Assembly (NCBI RefSeq): GCF_963666745.1
Contig: NZ_OY762961.1
Span: 1,042,001 to 1,106,000, forward strand
Origin: an uncultured Desulfuromonas sp.
GTDB lineage: Bacteria; Desulfobacterota; Desulfuromonadia; Desulfuromonadales; Desulfuromonadaceae
Length of the DNA stretch: 64,000 nt
Reading direction: 5' to 3'
The notes beneath the pieces were generated by a model. The model was not told the origin of the DNA. It did no database searches and saw only the letters and a program-made list of their open reading frames with translations. Shown in pieces: positions 8,536 to 18,075 of the stretch (position 1 is the stretch's first letter; each line of letters opens with the position of its first letter). The position numbers and the translations under genes are program-made.

Positions 8536-9732
8536 GTGAGCTGCAAAAACGCTCTGCATTCCCTGAGTTTTCCCGGTATGCTTGTTGCCGTACCTGTTCT
8601 GGGGCTTTGGTTATGGGCTCCGCAGCCAAATTTTCTCACGCCATTACTGCCGACGATTGCAATGCTGTTACTCGTCGCCTCACTGATGCTCTGTTGGCGT
8701 TTTTCCTGTTCGATTTTATTGCTACTGTGCGGCGTCATGGTTGTTCATGGCGGGGTATTGGCATGGGCACCTGAGCTGTTCTCAGGCTGGCGCTTGTTGT
8801 TGCCTCTTAACCTCCTTATTCTGTCTTTTCTCAGAGAGCGTCCAGTTTTTTCCCTCTCAATACTAGGTCGCCTCGTTTTTATTGTTGTGCAACCGGCGAT
8901 ACTTTATCTCTTGGTCAAATGGTTTTCGCTTTCTTACCAACGTGTCATAACTCTGCGTTGGGATGGCCCTTTCCCCTGGGACTCTGCTCCCGTTGAGATT
9001 GGGATTTACAGTGCCGTGGTTGCTTGTGGTGCTGCAGCTCTGTTGGCCAAGCTCCTTTGGCGACCCACGATGGAAACGAGCGTGATGCTGTGGGCACTGC
9101 TACTATTTAGTGCTGCTCAGCGGGGTGCGGTGCAGGCCATCATTCCTCCTGTTCTACTTTATGGTCTTCTTCTGCTCATTGTTCTAGTGAGCATTTTAGA
9201 GCGCTCCTACGGCTTGGCGTTTCGAGACGAATTAACTGGTTTGCCCAGTCGACGGGCTTTTCTCGATCAGGTCAATCGTCGTCCGGCAGGCTATAGTCTG
9301 GCTATTGTAGATATTGACCATTTTAAAAAAGTTAACGATACACATGGGCATGATGTCGGTGATCAAGTGCTGAAGCTGGTGGCTGCACGGTTAGCTTGCG
9401 TCACCAACAGTGGTAGGGCATTTCGTTATGGCGGTGAGGAATTTGTCATTTTGTTTTATCGTAAAGACTCTCAGGATATCGAAGAAGCGGTTGAACAACT
9501 ACGGCAAGATATTGCCAATACCCCCTTTGTGTTGCGACAAAAACCGCGGCCGACTAAAAAACCACGGCGTGTTGTGACGTCAGGAAGACGACCTCAAGGC
9601 TTGCGGGTGACCGTCAGTATTGGTTTAGCGCAGTGGCAAAAAAGTCGTGGCCTGGATGATGTTATTAAACGGGCTGACCAGGCGCTCTATCGGGCGAAGA
9701 AAACCGGACGTAACCGGGTGATAAAAGTATGA
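8536..9732 (+). CDS. Integral-membrane diguanylate cyclase (GGDEF)
   Basis: 398 residues from a GTG start preceded by AGGAG. Residues 1-225 are strongly hydrophobic with about six to seven TM helices and no recognised sensor fold. The GGDEF domain spans about 230-398. It has DELTGLPSRRAF at its start, VDIDHFKKVNDTHGHDVGD in the metal-binding region, and an intact GGEEF signature in RYGGEEFVIL. The enzyme should therefore be active in making cyclic-di-GMP. An unusual Arg/Lys/Pro-rich insertion (KPRPTKKPRR) lies between the GGEEF motif and the last conserved block. Its stop overlaps the start of thpR by four bases (ATGA), so the two are co-translated. Confidence 0.92.
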   Translation: MSCKNALHSLSFPGMLVAVPVLGLWLWAPQPNFLTPLLPTIAMLLLVASLMLCWRFSCSILLLLCGVMVVHGGVLAWAPELFSGWRLLLPLNLLILSFLRERPVFSLSILGRLVFIVVQPAILYLLVKWFSLSYQRVITLRWDGPFPWDSAPVEIGIYSAVVACGAAALLAKLLWRPTMETSVMLWALLLFSAAQRGAVQAIIPPVLLYGLLLLIVLVSILERSYGLAFRDELTGLPSRRAFLDQVNRRPAGYSLAIVDIDHFKKVNDTHGHDVGDQVLKLVAARLACVTNSGRAFRYGGEEFVILFYRKDSQDIEEAVEQLRQDIANTPFVLRQKPRPTKKPRRVVTSGRRPQGLRVTVSIGLAQWQKSRGLDDVIKRADQALYRAKKTGRNRVIKV

Positions 9733-10301
9733 CAGCTGAGACAGACGATAATGCTGTTCGATGCTTCATCGCCGTGGAAATCTCGGTAGAGCAGCAGAGA
9801 GAATTGTCGCAGAAGTGTCTGAACTGGCGTCAGCGCTACGACGGTTTACGCTGGGGGAAGGTTGAAAATTATCACCTGACACTGGCATTTCTCGGCAAAC
9901 AATCGAAAGCTGTACTTATAGAGCTCTCTCAACGGCTGCATCATGTCTTGGATGACATGGCTCCCATCATCTTGCGGATAGATCAACTGGAGTTTTTCCC
10001 TGCGCGTCGTCCACACGTTGTTGCCGCACGAATTAGACCCTCATCCAGCCTAACGACCTTATACCAGTGTATCAATGCTGTCTGTCGCGAATGTGGTATT
10101 GATCAGCCTCAACCTGGACGATCTTTCCATCCTCATATCACAGTGGCGAGATTTCGTCCGCAATCCTTTGGCCACAAACCATCACCACTGACTCTGGACT
10201 TGACCGTGTCTTCGGACTCTGTGGCGCTATTCTCCAGTGAGCTGAGTCGGGATGGCGCCATTCATCGTGTTATGGAGCGTTTTGTGCTTCAACGGGGCTG
10301 A
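9729..10301 (+). CDS. thpR: RNA 2',3'-cyclic phosphodiesterase (ThpR / 2H family)
   Basis: 190 residues. The two catalytic H-x-T/S-x motifs of the 2H phosphoesterase family are present: HLTL with H49 and HITV with H136. They sit in the usual contexts YHLTLAFLG and FHPHITVARF. Opening of 2',3'-cyclic phosphate RNA ends is the known activity of this family. Translationally coupled to the upstream GGDEF gene. The 3' end overlaps the convergent YkgJ-like gene by 13 bases. Confidence 0.93.
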   Translation: MTAETDDNAVRCFIAVEISVEQQRELSQKCLNWRQRYDGLRWGKVENYHLTLAFLGKQSKAVLIELSQRLHHVLDDMAPIILRIDQLEFFPARRPHVVAARIRPSSSLTTLYQCINAVCRECGIDQPQPGRSFHPHITVARFRPQSFGHKPSPLTLDLTVSSDSVALFSSELSRDGAIHRVMERFVLQRG

Positions 10302-10693
10302 AAAGGGCAGTAGCCGGGGCGTGGCCCGATCTGCGGATGATTGCGGCAGGTGTCGGGGCGTTGCGCATAGATGGTACAACGACGGCTTACCGTGTCGAGG
10401 TAAAGACAATCGTCATTGGCCATGCGACTCAGGGTAAACACTTCATTTTTGAAATTGAAATGTTCAATGATCCCCTGTTTTTTGAGTTGCTTGGCGAGTT
10501 TTTTAGGCTGTTCCTGGCGATCAAAGTCACTGAGAATCCCCATGCGAATGAGATCGTCAATCTTCACTTCAACCGGCATGGTACAACAGGTTGCCCGGCA
10601 GGCATCGCATAGACCTGACTGATAACGGGCCCAGGTCGATAAATTCTCCCGGTCAGCGCAACCGGGAAGGTCTTTTGTCTCTGTTGTTTTCAT
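10289..10693 (-). CDS. YkgJ-family cysteine-cluster protein
   Basis: 134 residues with conserved cysteines arranged as GLCDACRATCC near residues 28-38, then DDCLYLD, RRCTIY, DTCRNHP and GYCPF towards the C-terminus. This is the pattern of the YkgJ / zinc- or iron-chelating family (UPF0153-like). Function is not established for this family; metal binding is expected. Five bases downstream of the DUF1015 gene, so likely one operon. It overlaps thpR at its 3' end. Confidence 0.85.
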   Translation of the reverse strand: MKTTETKDLPGCADRENLSTWARYQSGLCDACRATCCTMPVEVKIDDLIRMGILSDFDRQEQPKKLAKQLKKQGIIEHFNFKNEVFTLSRMANDDCLYLDTVSRRCTIYAQRPDTCRNHPQIGPRPGYCPFQPR

Positions 10694-10698
10694 GGCGG

Positions 10699-12039
10699 TT
10701 ATGAGGCGGTGATTTTACGGCATTCCAAATAAAAGCGTTTCTCGTCGGCTTCGCCCATGGAGAATGTCTTGCGGGGCAGGGCGCCGTCGTGAACGATGGT
10801 GCGGAACAGGTCATGTTTATTGATCGCCGGCAGATAAAAACCGGCGGCATCGCTGACCGATCCGAGTGCCGTGACACTTTTGCTGCCGTGGATGTAGTCA
10901 ATGCGGGCCGCTGGCGTCTGCTTGAGAAAATCGTCAAGAAACTCCTGCAGCGTTCCCACGACCAGGGTCAAATGGGGCTGGCGGATGCGGCACAGTCCAA
11001 AGAAGCCGCTAATAACACAAGGGAAGCTGTGTTCCTCATCGTCTGCTCGGGACATTTCTTTCGCCTGCTGCAGGTCACTGCAGGGGATGAATTCAAAATC
11101 GAGATTGTGGTCCTGATACCAGTTTTTCATCGATGTGAGCAGATGCTCTTCCTCGACATCAAACAGCACACGGTGGATGGGTTCAAACTCAAGACCGGCA
11201 TCATGCAGATTGACCAGTTCTACCAGAGCGTAACGGGCCGGATGATCCATGATGGTTTGCGGGTCGTCGGCCTGTCGCTTCAATTGCTCCCAGATGGCTT
11301 TGGCCGTGGCAAAGGAATGGTTACCGTCGCCCATAGCATAGAGCATCACCTCGTTGTCTGACGTCTGATATCGTTGCTGAAATCGATCCGTATCCATCAG
11401 TCGATTGAGGGCCGTCACCACTTGCTCAATCAGGCCCGGCTGATCAACCCGCAGGCCACGGATATGGCCGCCATTTTCCAGCAGATCAAAGTCATAGACG
11501 GTTTCAAGGTTTTCGTTAAATAACGGTTCAATAACGGTCTGTTCAGGATCATCGATTAACACCATAATGTGGGGCAGCTCGATCGGGGCGTTTTCCCGGA
11601 CCTTGATGCGCGGCGGCAGACGATCAACAATGGTGCCTTCAGTTGCCCGGATCAGGCTTTTAGAACCAGGGGTATAATCGTATTGTTCAAGGTCCAGTGC
11701 GACCATCAACCCTTTACGCGATGAAACTTCACAGGTAGAACGGTCTATAAGGATAAAGCCGGAAGGCTGTTTTTCGAGACTGCCGTCAGCCAGGTAAGCT
11801 CGCATGGTCTGATTGATTTTTTCGATGCGTTGCGGTGCATCGTCATCTTCCAAATTGACCTCGGGGAATATCAGATTAAGGGTGGAGATTTTGCCAGCGG
11901 TTTGCTGCTCAAGACGTTGCCAGTAAGAGCGGTCAGACGTATATTGATCGCAGGCGATAACCGACCAGTAGTGCATCTGCGTACCATGTTTAGGTAGTAG
12001 AATCTCAGGAACTTGCAGACCAATGTGTTCGAACGTCAT
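10699..12039 (-). CDS. DUF1015 family protein
   Basis: 446 residues from the ATG at 12039, which has GGGGAG about 11 bases upstream. An ATG 45 bases further out lacks this. Family signatures visible are SRKGLMVALDLEQYDY and TPGSKSLIRATEGT near residues 110-140, and MGDGNHSFATAK near 245-257. DUF1015 proteins are about this long, are often annotated as possible kinases, and have no settled function; some are found beside phosphoglycerate dehydrogenase. Cytoplasmic. Followed at five bases by a Cys-cluster protein. Confidence 0.9.
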   Translation of the reverse strand: MTFEHIGLQVPEILLPKHGTQMHYWSVIACDQYTSDRSYWQRLEQQTAGKISTLNLIFPEVNLEDDDAPQRIEKINQTMRAYLADGSLEKQPSGFILIDRSTCEVSSRKGLMVALDLEQYDYTPGSKSLIRATEGTIVDRLPPRIKVRENAPIELPHIMVLIDDPEQTVIEPLFNENLETVYDFDLLENGGHIRGLRVDQPGLIEQVVTALNRLMDTDRFQQRYQTSDNEVMLYAMGDGNHSFATAKAIWEQLKRQADDPQTIMDHPARYALVELVNLHDAGLEFEPIHRVLFDVEEEHLLTSMKNWYQDHNLDFEFIPCSDLQQAKEMSRADDEEHSFPCVISGFFGLCRIRQPHLTLVVGTLQEFLDDFLKQTPAARIDYIHGSKSVTALGSVSDAAGFYLPAINKHDLFRTIVHDGALPRKTFSMGEADEKRFYLECRKITAS

Positions 12040-12260
12040 GATAGAAGAAACTCCCCTTGAAGAAAAACTGATCAATAAGCCCATAGTGGTATCATGTTTT
12101 CACCGTTTTGAGAACCGTTTGCCCTACGTTGATCGGTGTAGGTTGCATATTTATTTCTCATGTTCCCCAAGCATAAGAACCTTGCGCACTGAGAGATTTT
12201 TACCTATTGTGACCAGTGATTTATCTTAATGACACTTTATGACCAATAAGGGGGAACGTT

Positions 12261-12536
12261 ATGCTGTATGTCATCCGTTGCGTGGACAAAGAAAATCACC
12301 TCGAAGTCCGAATGGCCAACCGACCGACACATGTCGAATATCTGAAGAGTTTTGGCGACCGTTTGTTTGCTGCCGGCCCGACTCTCGACGCTTCAGGAGA
12401 GATGAACGGTTCAGTTGTTATTTTAGAATGCGAAGACATGGCAGGTGCGCAAGCCTTTGCAGACAATGATCCTTATGCCAAAGCTGGTCTCTTTTCGGAT
12501 GTGACTATCAGCCCCTGGAAAAAAGTTTTACCGTAA
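12261..12536 (+). CDS. YciI-like protein
   Basis: 91 residues, matching the full YciI/YCII fold. It has an R-x-x-H-x-x-Y/F segment (RPTHVEYLKSFGDRLFAAGP) with the family's conserved His, and a D-P-Y motif (DNDPYAKAGLF) in the C-terminal half. Family members are small dimeric proteins with a putative His-Asp active site and mostly unknown substrates. The start is supported by AGGGGGAACGTT before the ATG. Monocistronic. Confidence 0.9.
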   Translation: MLYVIRCVDKENHLEVRMANRPTHVEYLKSFGDRLFAAGPTLDASGEMNGSVVILECEDMAGAQAFADNDPYAKAGLFSDVTISPWKKVLP

Positions 12537-12724
12537 TTTCAGGTGTGATCGGGCCATGTTGAGACATGCGGGAAAAGGGATAACCCTTCACATCCTCTGC
12601 TCTCGGAGATGTTTTAGTCATTTTCTAACGAAATTACGATCATACCCTTTCAAAAGATCCGTTATTTTCATCAACTTTTAAAACGGTGCTGGTCGTGAAC
12701 ACAGTCTGTCGCGGGGAGGATGTT

Positions 12725-13579
12725 GTGACAATTACAACTCGATTTCGTTCTTTGTTGTTGTTTTTGCAATTGATTGTCCTGTTGCTTCTGCATGGCTGTG
12801 GATTGAGCAACTTCGGCAGCAATCTCAATCAAGCCGTGTTAAATCACGATGATCCTGCCTTGATCAGTCAGGCGTTGCCGAGTTATCTGCTCATGGTTGA
12901 CACCCTGATTGAAGGGGATACTGAAGATGAAGACTGGTTACGAGCTGGGGCCTCCATGTATAGTCTCTATGCTTCGACATTCGTTAACGATCCTCAACGT
13001 GCCGCAGTTCTTTCTGAACGCGCATTTGACTATGGTCAACGAGCCATCTGTTCTGAAAACAGTGATGGCTGTGGTTTGACCAACTTCCCGTTTCCAGCGT
13101 TTGAATCCGCTTTGTCAGAGTTTGACGAGGATGAACTTCCTGCCCTGTACAGCCTGGCCTTGGGATGGATGACCTGGGCGCAGACCCACAGTGAGGACTG
13201 GGGTGTTGTAGCAGCATTACCTAAACTCGAACGACTTCTGGATCGGATGCTTGAGCTTGATCCGATGTATGAACAGGGCAAACTTTGGATGTATCGCGGC
13301 ATTCTTTCCAGTTTACGCCCACCGGCAATGGGGGGAAATCCAGATCGTGCCAGAGAATGTTTTGAGCAGGCTTTGTTGCTCACAGAAGGAAAAGACTTGT
13401 CTGTTAAAGTGGCGTATGCTCAGTATTATGCCCGCCTGATCTATGATCGTGAGCTACATGATCGGTTATTGTTTGAAGTTCGCCAGGCTGATGTCCATGC
13501 CGTGGGAATGACGTTGATGAACGTTCTGGCGCAGCAACAGGCCGTACAGTTGCTGGAAAGTGCAGAAGATTATTTCTAG
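12725..13579 (+). CDS. TatT-type lipoprotein of a TRAP transporter
   Basis: 284 residues from a GTG at 12725, chosen because GGGGAGG lies just upstream. A lipoprotein signal peptide with lipobox LHGC places the acylated Cys at about residue 26. The remainder is helical with TPR-like character, as in the periplasmic TatT partner of some TRAP transporters. Segments such as ASMYSLYASTF and FEQALLLTEGKDL illustrate this. It precedes dctP by 40 bases and is probably the first gene of a four-gene TRAP operon. TatT proteins form rings that hold ligand near the substrate-binding protein. Confidence 0.88.
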   Translation: MTITTRFRSLLLFLQLIVLLLLHGCGLSNFGSNLNQAVLNHDDPALISQALPSYLLMVDTLIEGDTEDEDWLRAGASMYSLYASTFVNDPQRAAVLSERAFDYGQRAICSENSDGCGLTNFPFPAFESALSEFDEDELPALYSLALGWMTWAQTHSEDWGVVAALPKLERLLDRMLELDPMYEQGKLWMYRGILSSLRPPAMGGNPDRARECFEQALLLTEGKDLSVKVAYAQYYARLIYDRELHDRLLFEVRQADVHAVGMTLMNVLAQQQAVQLLESAEDYF

Positions 13580-13619
13580 TGAGACAATCAGGAACCGATA
13601 GCGGTTCCGGAGGGATTGT

Positions 13620-14639
13620 ATGAGTTCAAAAATGCGTTTGTTGTGCCTGGTCATCATAGGACTTGTCCTGGCTCAGGGAGCCTGGGCTGCAACGACTTTG
13701 AAAATTGCCACTGTTGCTCCAGAGGGTTCTTCCTGGATGCAAAAGATGCGAGCAGGAGCCGTTGAGATCAAGGCACGCACCGAGGGCCGCGTTGAGCTGA
13801 AGTTTTATGGCGGCGGTGTCATGGGTAACGAAAAAAGTGTGTTTCGCAAAATGCGGGTTGGCCAGTTGCAGGGAGGCGCATTTACAGGGGGCGGTTTAAG
13901 CAAGATCGTTCCAGACATGATGCTCTATGGTTTGCCTCTATTGACGCGGTCTCCAGCGGAAATGGCCTATGTCCGTCAGCAGATGGATGCCGAGTTGATA
14001 GACAGTCTCGACAAATCCGGCTTGGTCTGTTTTGGTTTTGCCTCTGGAGGTTTTGCCAAATTGATGAGTCAACAGCCTGTCGCCAGTGTTGAAGATCTCA
14101 AAGGCAAGAAAGTCTGGGTTCCAGAAGGGGATACCGTCAGCTACGAAGTGATGGAAGGGCTTGGTGTGGCTCCGGTCACTCTGCCTTTGTCGGATGTGTT
14201 GACTGGGTTGCAAACAGGCTTGGTGGATGTTGTGGCGACTTCGCCACTGGGGGCACTGGCATTTCAGTGGTATACCCGTGTCGGTTTTATCACAGATATG
14301 CCTCTGGTCTATATCTCAGGAGCGCTGGTTGTCGACAAACGCCATTTCTCTCGTATTTCCGAGGGAGATCAAACCATTGTTCATGAAGTTCTTGAGGCGA
14401 TCTACCGTGACATTGACCAGCAAACAGAAGCGGATAATCAGCAGGCACTGCAAACTCTTCTCAGTCAGGGACTGAAACTGGTTCCCCCCCTGGAAGGTGA
14501 GTATGATCGCTGGAACACGGTCGCTGAAAGGGTGATTGATACCGTTGTCGAACGCGGAAATTTCCCCAATGATCTTTATAAACAGGCGCAGCATCATCTA
14601 AGTGTGTTTCGTCAACAGCACGCTGCGATCAATCAATAA
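13620..14639 (+). CDS. dctP: TRAP transporter solute-binding protein (DctP family)
   Basis: 339 residues. Sec signal peptide 1-23 ending AWA-AT. The mature protein starts with the DctP pattern LKIATVAPEGSSWM and continues with VELKFYGGGVMGNE and LKGKKVWVPEG, the binding-lobe segments of the family. Substrate is not predictable with confidence: the usual carboxylate-binding Arg region is present, so an organic acid is possible. A clear GGAGGGATTGT ribosome binding site precedes the ATG. Next in the operon are the small and large permeases. Confidence 0.93.
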   Translation: MSSKMRLLCLVIIGLVLAQGAWAATTLKIATVAPEGSSWMQKMRAGAVEIKARTEGRVELKFYGGGVMGNEKSVFRKMRVGQLQGGAFTGGGLSKIVPDMMLYGLPLLTRSPAEMAYVRQQMDAELIDSLDKSGLVCFGFASGGFAKLMSQQPVASVEDLKGKKVWVPEGDTVSYEVMEGLGVAPVTLPLSDVLTGLQTGLVDVVATSPLGALAFQWYTRVGFITDMPLVYISGALVVDKRHFSRISEGDQTIVHEVLEAIYRDIDQQTEADNQQALQTLLSQGLKLVPPLEGEYDRWNTVAERVIDTVVERGNFPNDLYKQAQHHLSVFRQQHAAINQ

Positions 14640-14642
14640 GCT

Positions 14643-15143
14643 ATGAAACGTGTTGTACATGGGCTGTCCCGTCTGTTGCGGGGCCTCGAAGATACCTTAT
14701 TGGCGACATTGCTTGCTGTGATGATTGTTCTGGCGGTAGGGCAGATTATTCAGCGCAACCTGTTTGATACCGGTTTTGTCTGGACCGATGAATTGCTGCG
14801 TATTCTGGTGCTGTGGTTAACCGTTATTGGGGCACTCGTTGCCAGTCGCACGGACCAACATATTCGTATGGATGTGTTGGTCCGTTTTGTGCCGGTACAA
14901 CTTCAAGGACTGTTGCGTCGGGCGATCTTTGTGGCGACGGCTGGTGTTTGTGGCGTTCTTGCCTGGCACAGCTACCAGTTTGTCCGCATTGAAGCTGAAT
15001 ATGAAAGTGTCTTGCTCGGAGGGTATCCTTCCTGGTGGTTTCAATGTGTGATTCCCATTGGTTTTGCTCTGATCTGCTGGCGCTATTTTGCTCTGGCAAT
15101 TGATCCATCTCCGGCGCAGCAGGAGGCTTCGAACGCTTCATGA
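14643..15143 (+). CDS. dctQ: TRAP transporter small permease (DctQ)
   Basis: 166 residues with four TM helices (about 18-36, 53-70, 88-105, 132-152). It includes the family signature W-x-DELLR (VWTDELLRILVLWL). Starts three bases after the dctP stop and overlaps dctM by four bases (ATGA), indicating translational coupling. Forms the membrane complex with DctM. Confidence 0.92.
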   Translation: MKRVVHGLSRLLRGLEDTLLATLLAVMIVLAVGQIIQRNLFDTGFVWTDELLRILVLWLTVIGALVASRTDQHIRMDVLVRFVPVQLQGLLRRAIFVATAGVCGVLAWHSYQFVRIEAEYESVLLGGYPSWWFQCVIPIGFALICWRYFALAIDPSPAQQEASNAS

Positions 15144-16414
15144 TTGTGTCGATTCTCGTTCTCGGACTTCTGGCTCTTCTGGGCATGCCGCTGTTTGCCG
15201 TCATCGCGACCGGAGCTTTGTGGGGGTTCTATCAGTCCGGTGTAGATCTGGCTGTCGTGGCCATTGAGTTCTATCGCATTGCGGAAATGCCGGTCTTGCT
15301 CGCCATTCCTCTATTTACCTTTGCCGGTTATCTGCTCAGCGAGAGTCAGGCGCCGGGGAGGTTGGTCAATCTTACGCAGGCATTAATCGGTTGGATGCCG
15401 GGTGGACTGGCGTTGGTCTCGTTGGCCGTCTGTGCTTTTTTTACCGCCTTTACCGGCGCTTCAGGTGTCACTATTATCGCTCTGGGGGCATTGCTTTATC
15501 CGGCATTACGGCAGGCGGATTATGCGGAAAACTATTCTCTCGGTCTGGTGACCACCTCAGGCAGCCTGGGGTTATTGTTTGCGCCTTCTTTGCCGTTAAT
15601 TCTCTACGGCATTGTCGCCCAGCAGCTGAATGTCGGGCCGGCGATCTCCATTGACCAGTTGTTTTTAGCGGGGATTTTCCCCGGTTTATTGATGCTGGTG
15701 TTGCTGGGGGGCTGGAGTTGTTGGAAAAACCGGGCGATCAGGCAGCCTCTCGCGGATTTTTCCTGGAAGAAGGTTGGCAAGGCCGTTCGCGAAGCGGTCT
15801 GGGAATTGCCACTGCCTTTTGTTGTCCTTGGTGGAATCTACAGTGGTTATTTTGCTGTATCCGAGGCTGCAGCTGTTACGGCGGGTTATGTCTTCATTGT
15901 TGAAGTGTTTATCTTGCGGGAGATTCCGTTACGTCAATTACCGACGGTCATGCACCGCTCCATGGTGTTGGTCGGTGGCATCCTGATCATCCTCGGCCTG
16001 TCGCTGGCGTCAACCAACGTCATGATTGACAGTGGGGTTCCAGAGCGTCTGTTCAATTTTGTCCAGCAAACGGTGGACAGTAAACTGACATTTCTGCTGT
16101 TGCTTAATCTCTTTTTGCTCTGTCTTGGGGCACTGCTCGATATTTTTTCGGCGCTGGTACTGGTCGTGCCTTTGATTCTGCCGGTAGCCGTTGGTTACGG
16201 GATTCACCCCGTCCATCTCGGGATCATCTTTCTCGCCAATATGCAGATCGGTTACCTTACTCCGCCAGTGGGGATGAACCTGTTTATTGCCAGCTACCGC
16301 TTTGAGCGACCGATCACACAATTGTATCGGGCGACTTGGCCGTTTCTGGTGTTGCTGTTGATCTGCGTGGCGTTGATTACCTATTTCCCACAACTGTCTA
16401 TGGTGTTGTTGTAA
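15140..16414 (+). CDS. dctM: TRAP transporter large permease (DctM)
   Basis: 424 residues with about 12 TM segments, the expected size. Typical DctM motifs are visible: AIPLFTFAGYLLSES near residue 55, FFTAFTGASGVTIIALG near 108, and the C-terminal TPPVGMNLFIA near 373. Sodium-driven uptake of the solute delivered by the DctP protein. Last gene of the TatT-P-Q-M operon and convergent with coaD. Confidence 0.95.
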   Translation: MIVSILVLGLLALLGMPLFAVIATGALWGFYQSGVDLAVVAIEFYRIAEMPVLLAIPLFTFAGYLLSESQAPGRLVNLTQALIGWMPGGLALVSLAVCAFFTAFTGASGVTIIALGALLYPALRQADYAENYSLGLVTTSGSLGLLFAPSLPLILYGIVAQQLNVGPAISIDQLFLAGIFPGLLMLVLLGGWSCWKNRAIRQPLADFSWKKVGKAVREAVWELPLPFVVLGGIYSGYFAVSEAAAVTAGYVFIVEVFILREIPLRQLPTVMHRSMVLVGGILIILGLSLASTNVMIDSGVPERLFNFVQQTVDSKLTFLLLLNLFLLCLGALLDIFSALVLVVPLILPVAVGYGIHPVHLGIIFLANMQIGYLTPPVGMNLFIASYRFERPITQLYRATWPFLVLLLICVALITYFPQLSMVLL

Positions 16415-16469
16415 GCGCCTCTTCTGACAGCTGTAACTAACTGATCGAGCAGGACAACTCTCTGAATCG

Positions 16470-16961
16470 TTATTTGTCTTCCGCAGGGAATTTTTCAGCT
16501 AACTTTTGCTGAACAATCTGTGGGACAAATTCACTGATCGGACCATGTAGTGAGGCCATTTCTTTGACAATGGAGGAACTCAGGTAGCCGTAGCGTACCG
16601 ATGTCATCATAAACATGGTCTCGACTTCTTTTTGGACCGTATGGTTCATTTGCGCCAACTGGAATTCGTATTCAAAGTCGGAAACGGCGCGTAATCCTCG
16701 CAAAATGACTCGTGCCCCCTTACGCATGACATAATCAATCAACAAACCGTCAATGGTGTCAACAATGATGCGCGGGTTGTCTCCAACAACGGAGCGAATC
16801 ATTTCAACGCGCTCTTCAACAGAGAAAAGACCTTTTTTCGACGAATTTTTGGCAACGGCAACAATAATTGTGTCAAAGGCGTGTAAGCCGCGTTGGATGA
16901 TATCCAGATGGCCGTTGGTAATTGGATCAAAAGAACCCGGGTAGACTGCAGTGCGATTCAT
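16470..16961 (-). CDS. coaD: Phosphopantetheine adenylyltransferase
   Basis: 163 residues, full length. Nucleotidyltransferase signatures are seen: GSFDPITNGHLDI near residues 9-21, with the T/HxGH motif, and the C-terminal YLSSSIVKE. Makes dephospho-CoA from ATP and 4'-phosphopantetheine, the penultimate CoA step. The start overlaps the rsmD stop by four bases. The coaD-rsmD pair is a widespread arrangement. Confidence 0.97.
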   Translation of the reverse strand: MNRTAVYPGSFDPITNGHLDIIQRGLHAFDTIIVAVAKNSSKKGLFSVEERVEMIRSVVGDNPRIIVDTIDGLLIDYVMRKGARVILRGLRAVSDFEYEFQLAQMNHTVQKEVETMFMMTSVRYGYLSSSIVKEMASLHGPISEFVPQIVQQKLAEKFPAEDK

Positions 16962-17527
16962 GGCGTCTCCTTGGTCGGCAGGTGGGCAAAAAGATGTAGG
17001 GCCGTGGTGCCGTAGATTTTCAGGTTGATCCGCTGATAGTGGCCATAAACCTCTTGCACCGTCGTTGTTTTATCCTCTTCTACGCAAATCAGTCCATCTG
17101 GCTTGAGCAGGTCACGTTGGCTGATGTGGTTCAGGGTCGTATCGATATGCCCTTTACGATAAGGCGGATCGAGAAAGATAAGATCAAACGGACCCTGAAG
17201 GCGTTCCAGAGCCTGATCCACGGGGAAGGGCATGAGCTGACAACGCTGGGCCATCCCGCAGCGTTCACTGTTGGTGCGAATCAGTTTCTGCGCCTGACGG
17301 CCTGAATCTACGAAACAAGCGCGTGCGGCACCGCGACTCAGCGCTTCCAGCCCAAGTGCTCCTGTTCCGGCAAACAGATCAAGCACATCCAGCCCGTCAA
17401 ACGACCCAAGTCGGCTGGCCAGACTGCTGAACAGCGCTTCACGAACCCGGTCACTTGTCGGCCGGATTTCCATGCCCTGAACACTGGCGAGCTGTTTTCC
17501 TCTGGCCTGACCACTGATAATACGCAC
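16958..17527 (-). CDS. rsmD: 16S rRNA (guanine966-N2)-methyltransferase
   Basis: 189 residues. It begins RIISGQARGKQL, typical for RsmD. The SAM-binding loop is LDLFAGTGALGLEALSRGA and the catalytic motif is FLDPPY near residue 120. Methylates G966 of 16S rRNA. Lies between yhbY (11-base gap) and coaD (overlapping), all leftward. Confidence 0.96.
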   Translation of the reverse strand: MRIISGQARGKQLASVQGMEIRPTSDRVREALFSSLASRLGSFDGLDVLDLFAGTGALGLEALSRGAARACFVDSGRQAQKLIRTNSERCGMAQRCQLMPFPVDQALERLQGPFDLIFLDPPYRKGHIDTTLNHISQRDLLKPDGLICVEEDKTTTVQEVYGHYQRINLKIYGTTALHLFAHLPTKETP

Positions 17528-17538
17528 GGAAGGCTCCG

Positions 17539-17844
17539 TTATTTTTTGGGTAATTCGATCTTGCTTTCCTCAGTCGCACGGAACAGCAAGATGGTGCGGC
17601 CAAGAATCTGGACGATTTGGCCCCCCGTTGTTTGCGCAAGTTGCTCAGCCACCTCTTTACGATCAGCAAGGCAGCTTTCAAGCAATTTAATTTTGATCAG
17701 CTCGTGTTGATCGAGAGCTTCTTCAACACTGTTAAGGACGCCTTGGCTTACGATCTCTTTACCAATCAAAACCACCGGATTCAGATGGTGGCCGAGGCCG
17801 CGCAGATATCGGTTCTGTTTTCCACTCAATGGTGTTGCATTCAT
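17539..17844 (-). CDS. yhbY: YhbY-type RNA-binding protein (CRM domain)
   Basis: 101 residues, a single CRM domain. The N-terminal L-x-x-KQ-x-x-LR-x-LGHHL pattern, LIGKEIVSQGV and the terminal GRTILLFR segment are characteristic. Known members associate with pre-50S ribosomal particles. First gene of the yhbY-rsmD-coaD group. Confidence 0.95.
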   Translation of the reverse strand: MNATPLSGKQNRYLRGLGHHLNPVVLIGKEIVSQGVLNSVEEALDQHELIKIKLLESCLADRKEVAEQLAQTTGGQIVQILGRTILLFRATEESKIELPKK

Positions 17845-18075
17845 AGGTGTTGTCCGTATGTAAAAAGGTGTACGACGTTGGAAGGTCTTTTAATGGCCGG
17901 TGTCAGGAGACGACCGGATATTGTTAACAGCCTGTTATACCCGTTGCGACATTAAATAGCAATTCCCCAATTTTATTGACGATCTCTGGAGCCCACGGTA
18001 AAACTGAACCTGAACTGTCTGCATTGCAGGTCTTTGTAATCTGCCTTTTTAAGAGCCTCTTATTTCCGAGGGACA

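Noticed and set aside
12040-12084. Upstream ATG giving a 15-residue N-terminal extension of the DUF1015 protein
   Set aside because: No ribosome binding site, while the internal ATG at 12039 has GGGGAG upstream and matches where the family's homology begins.
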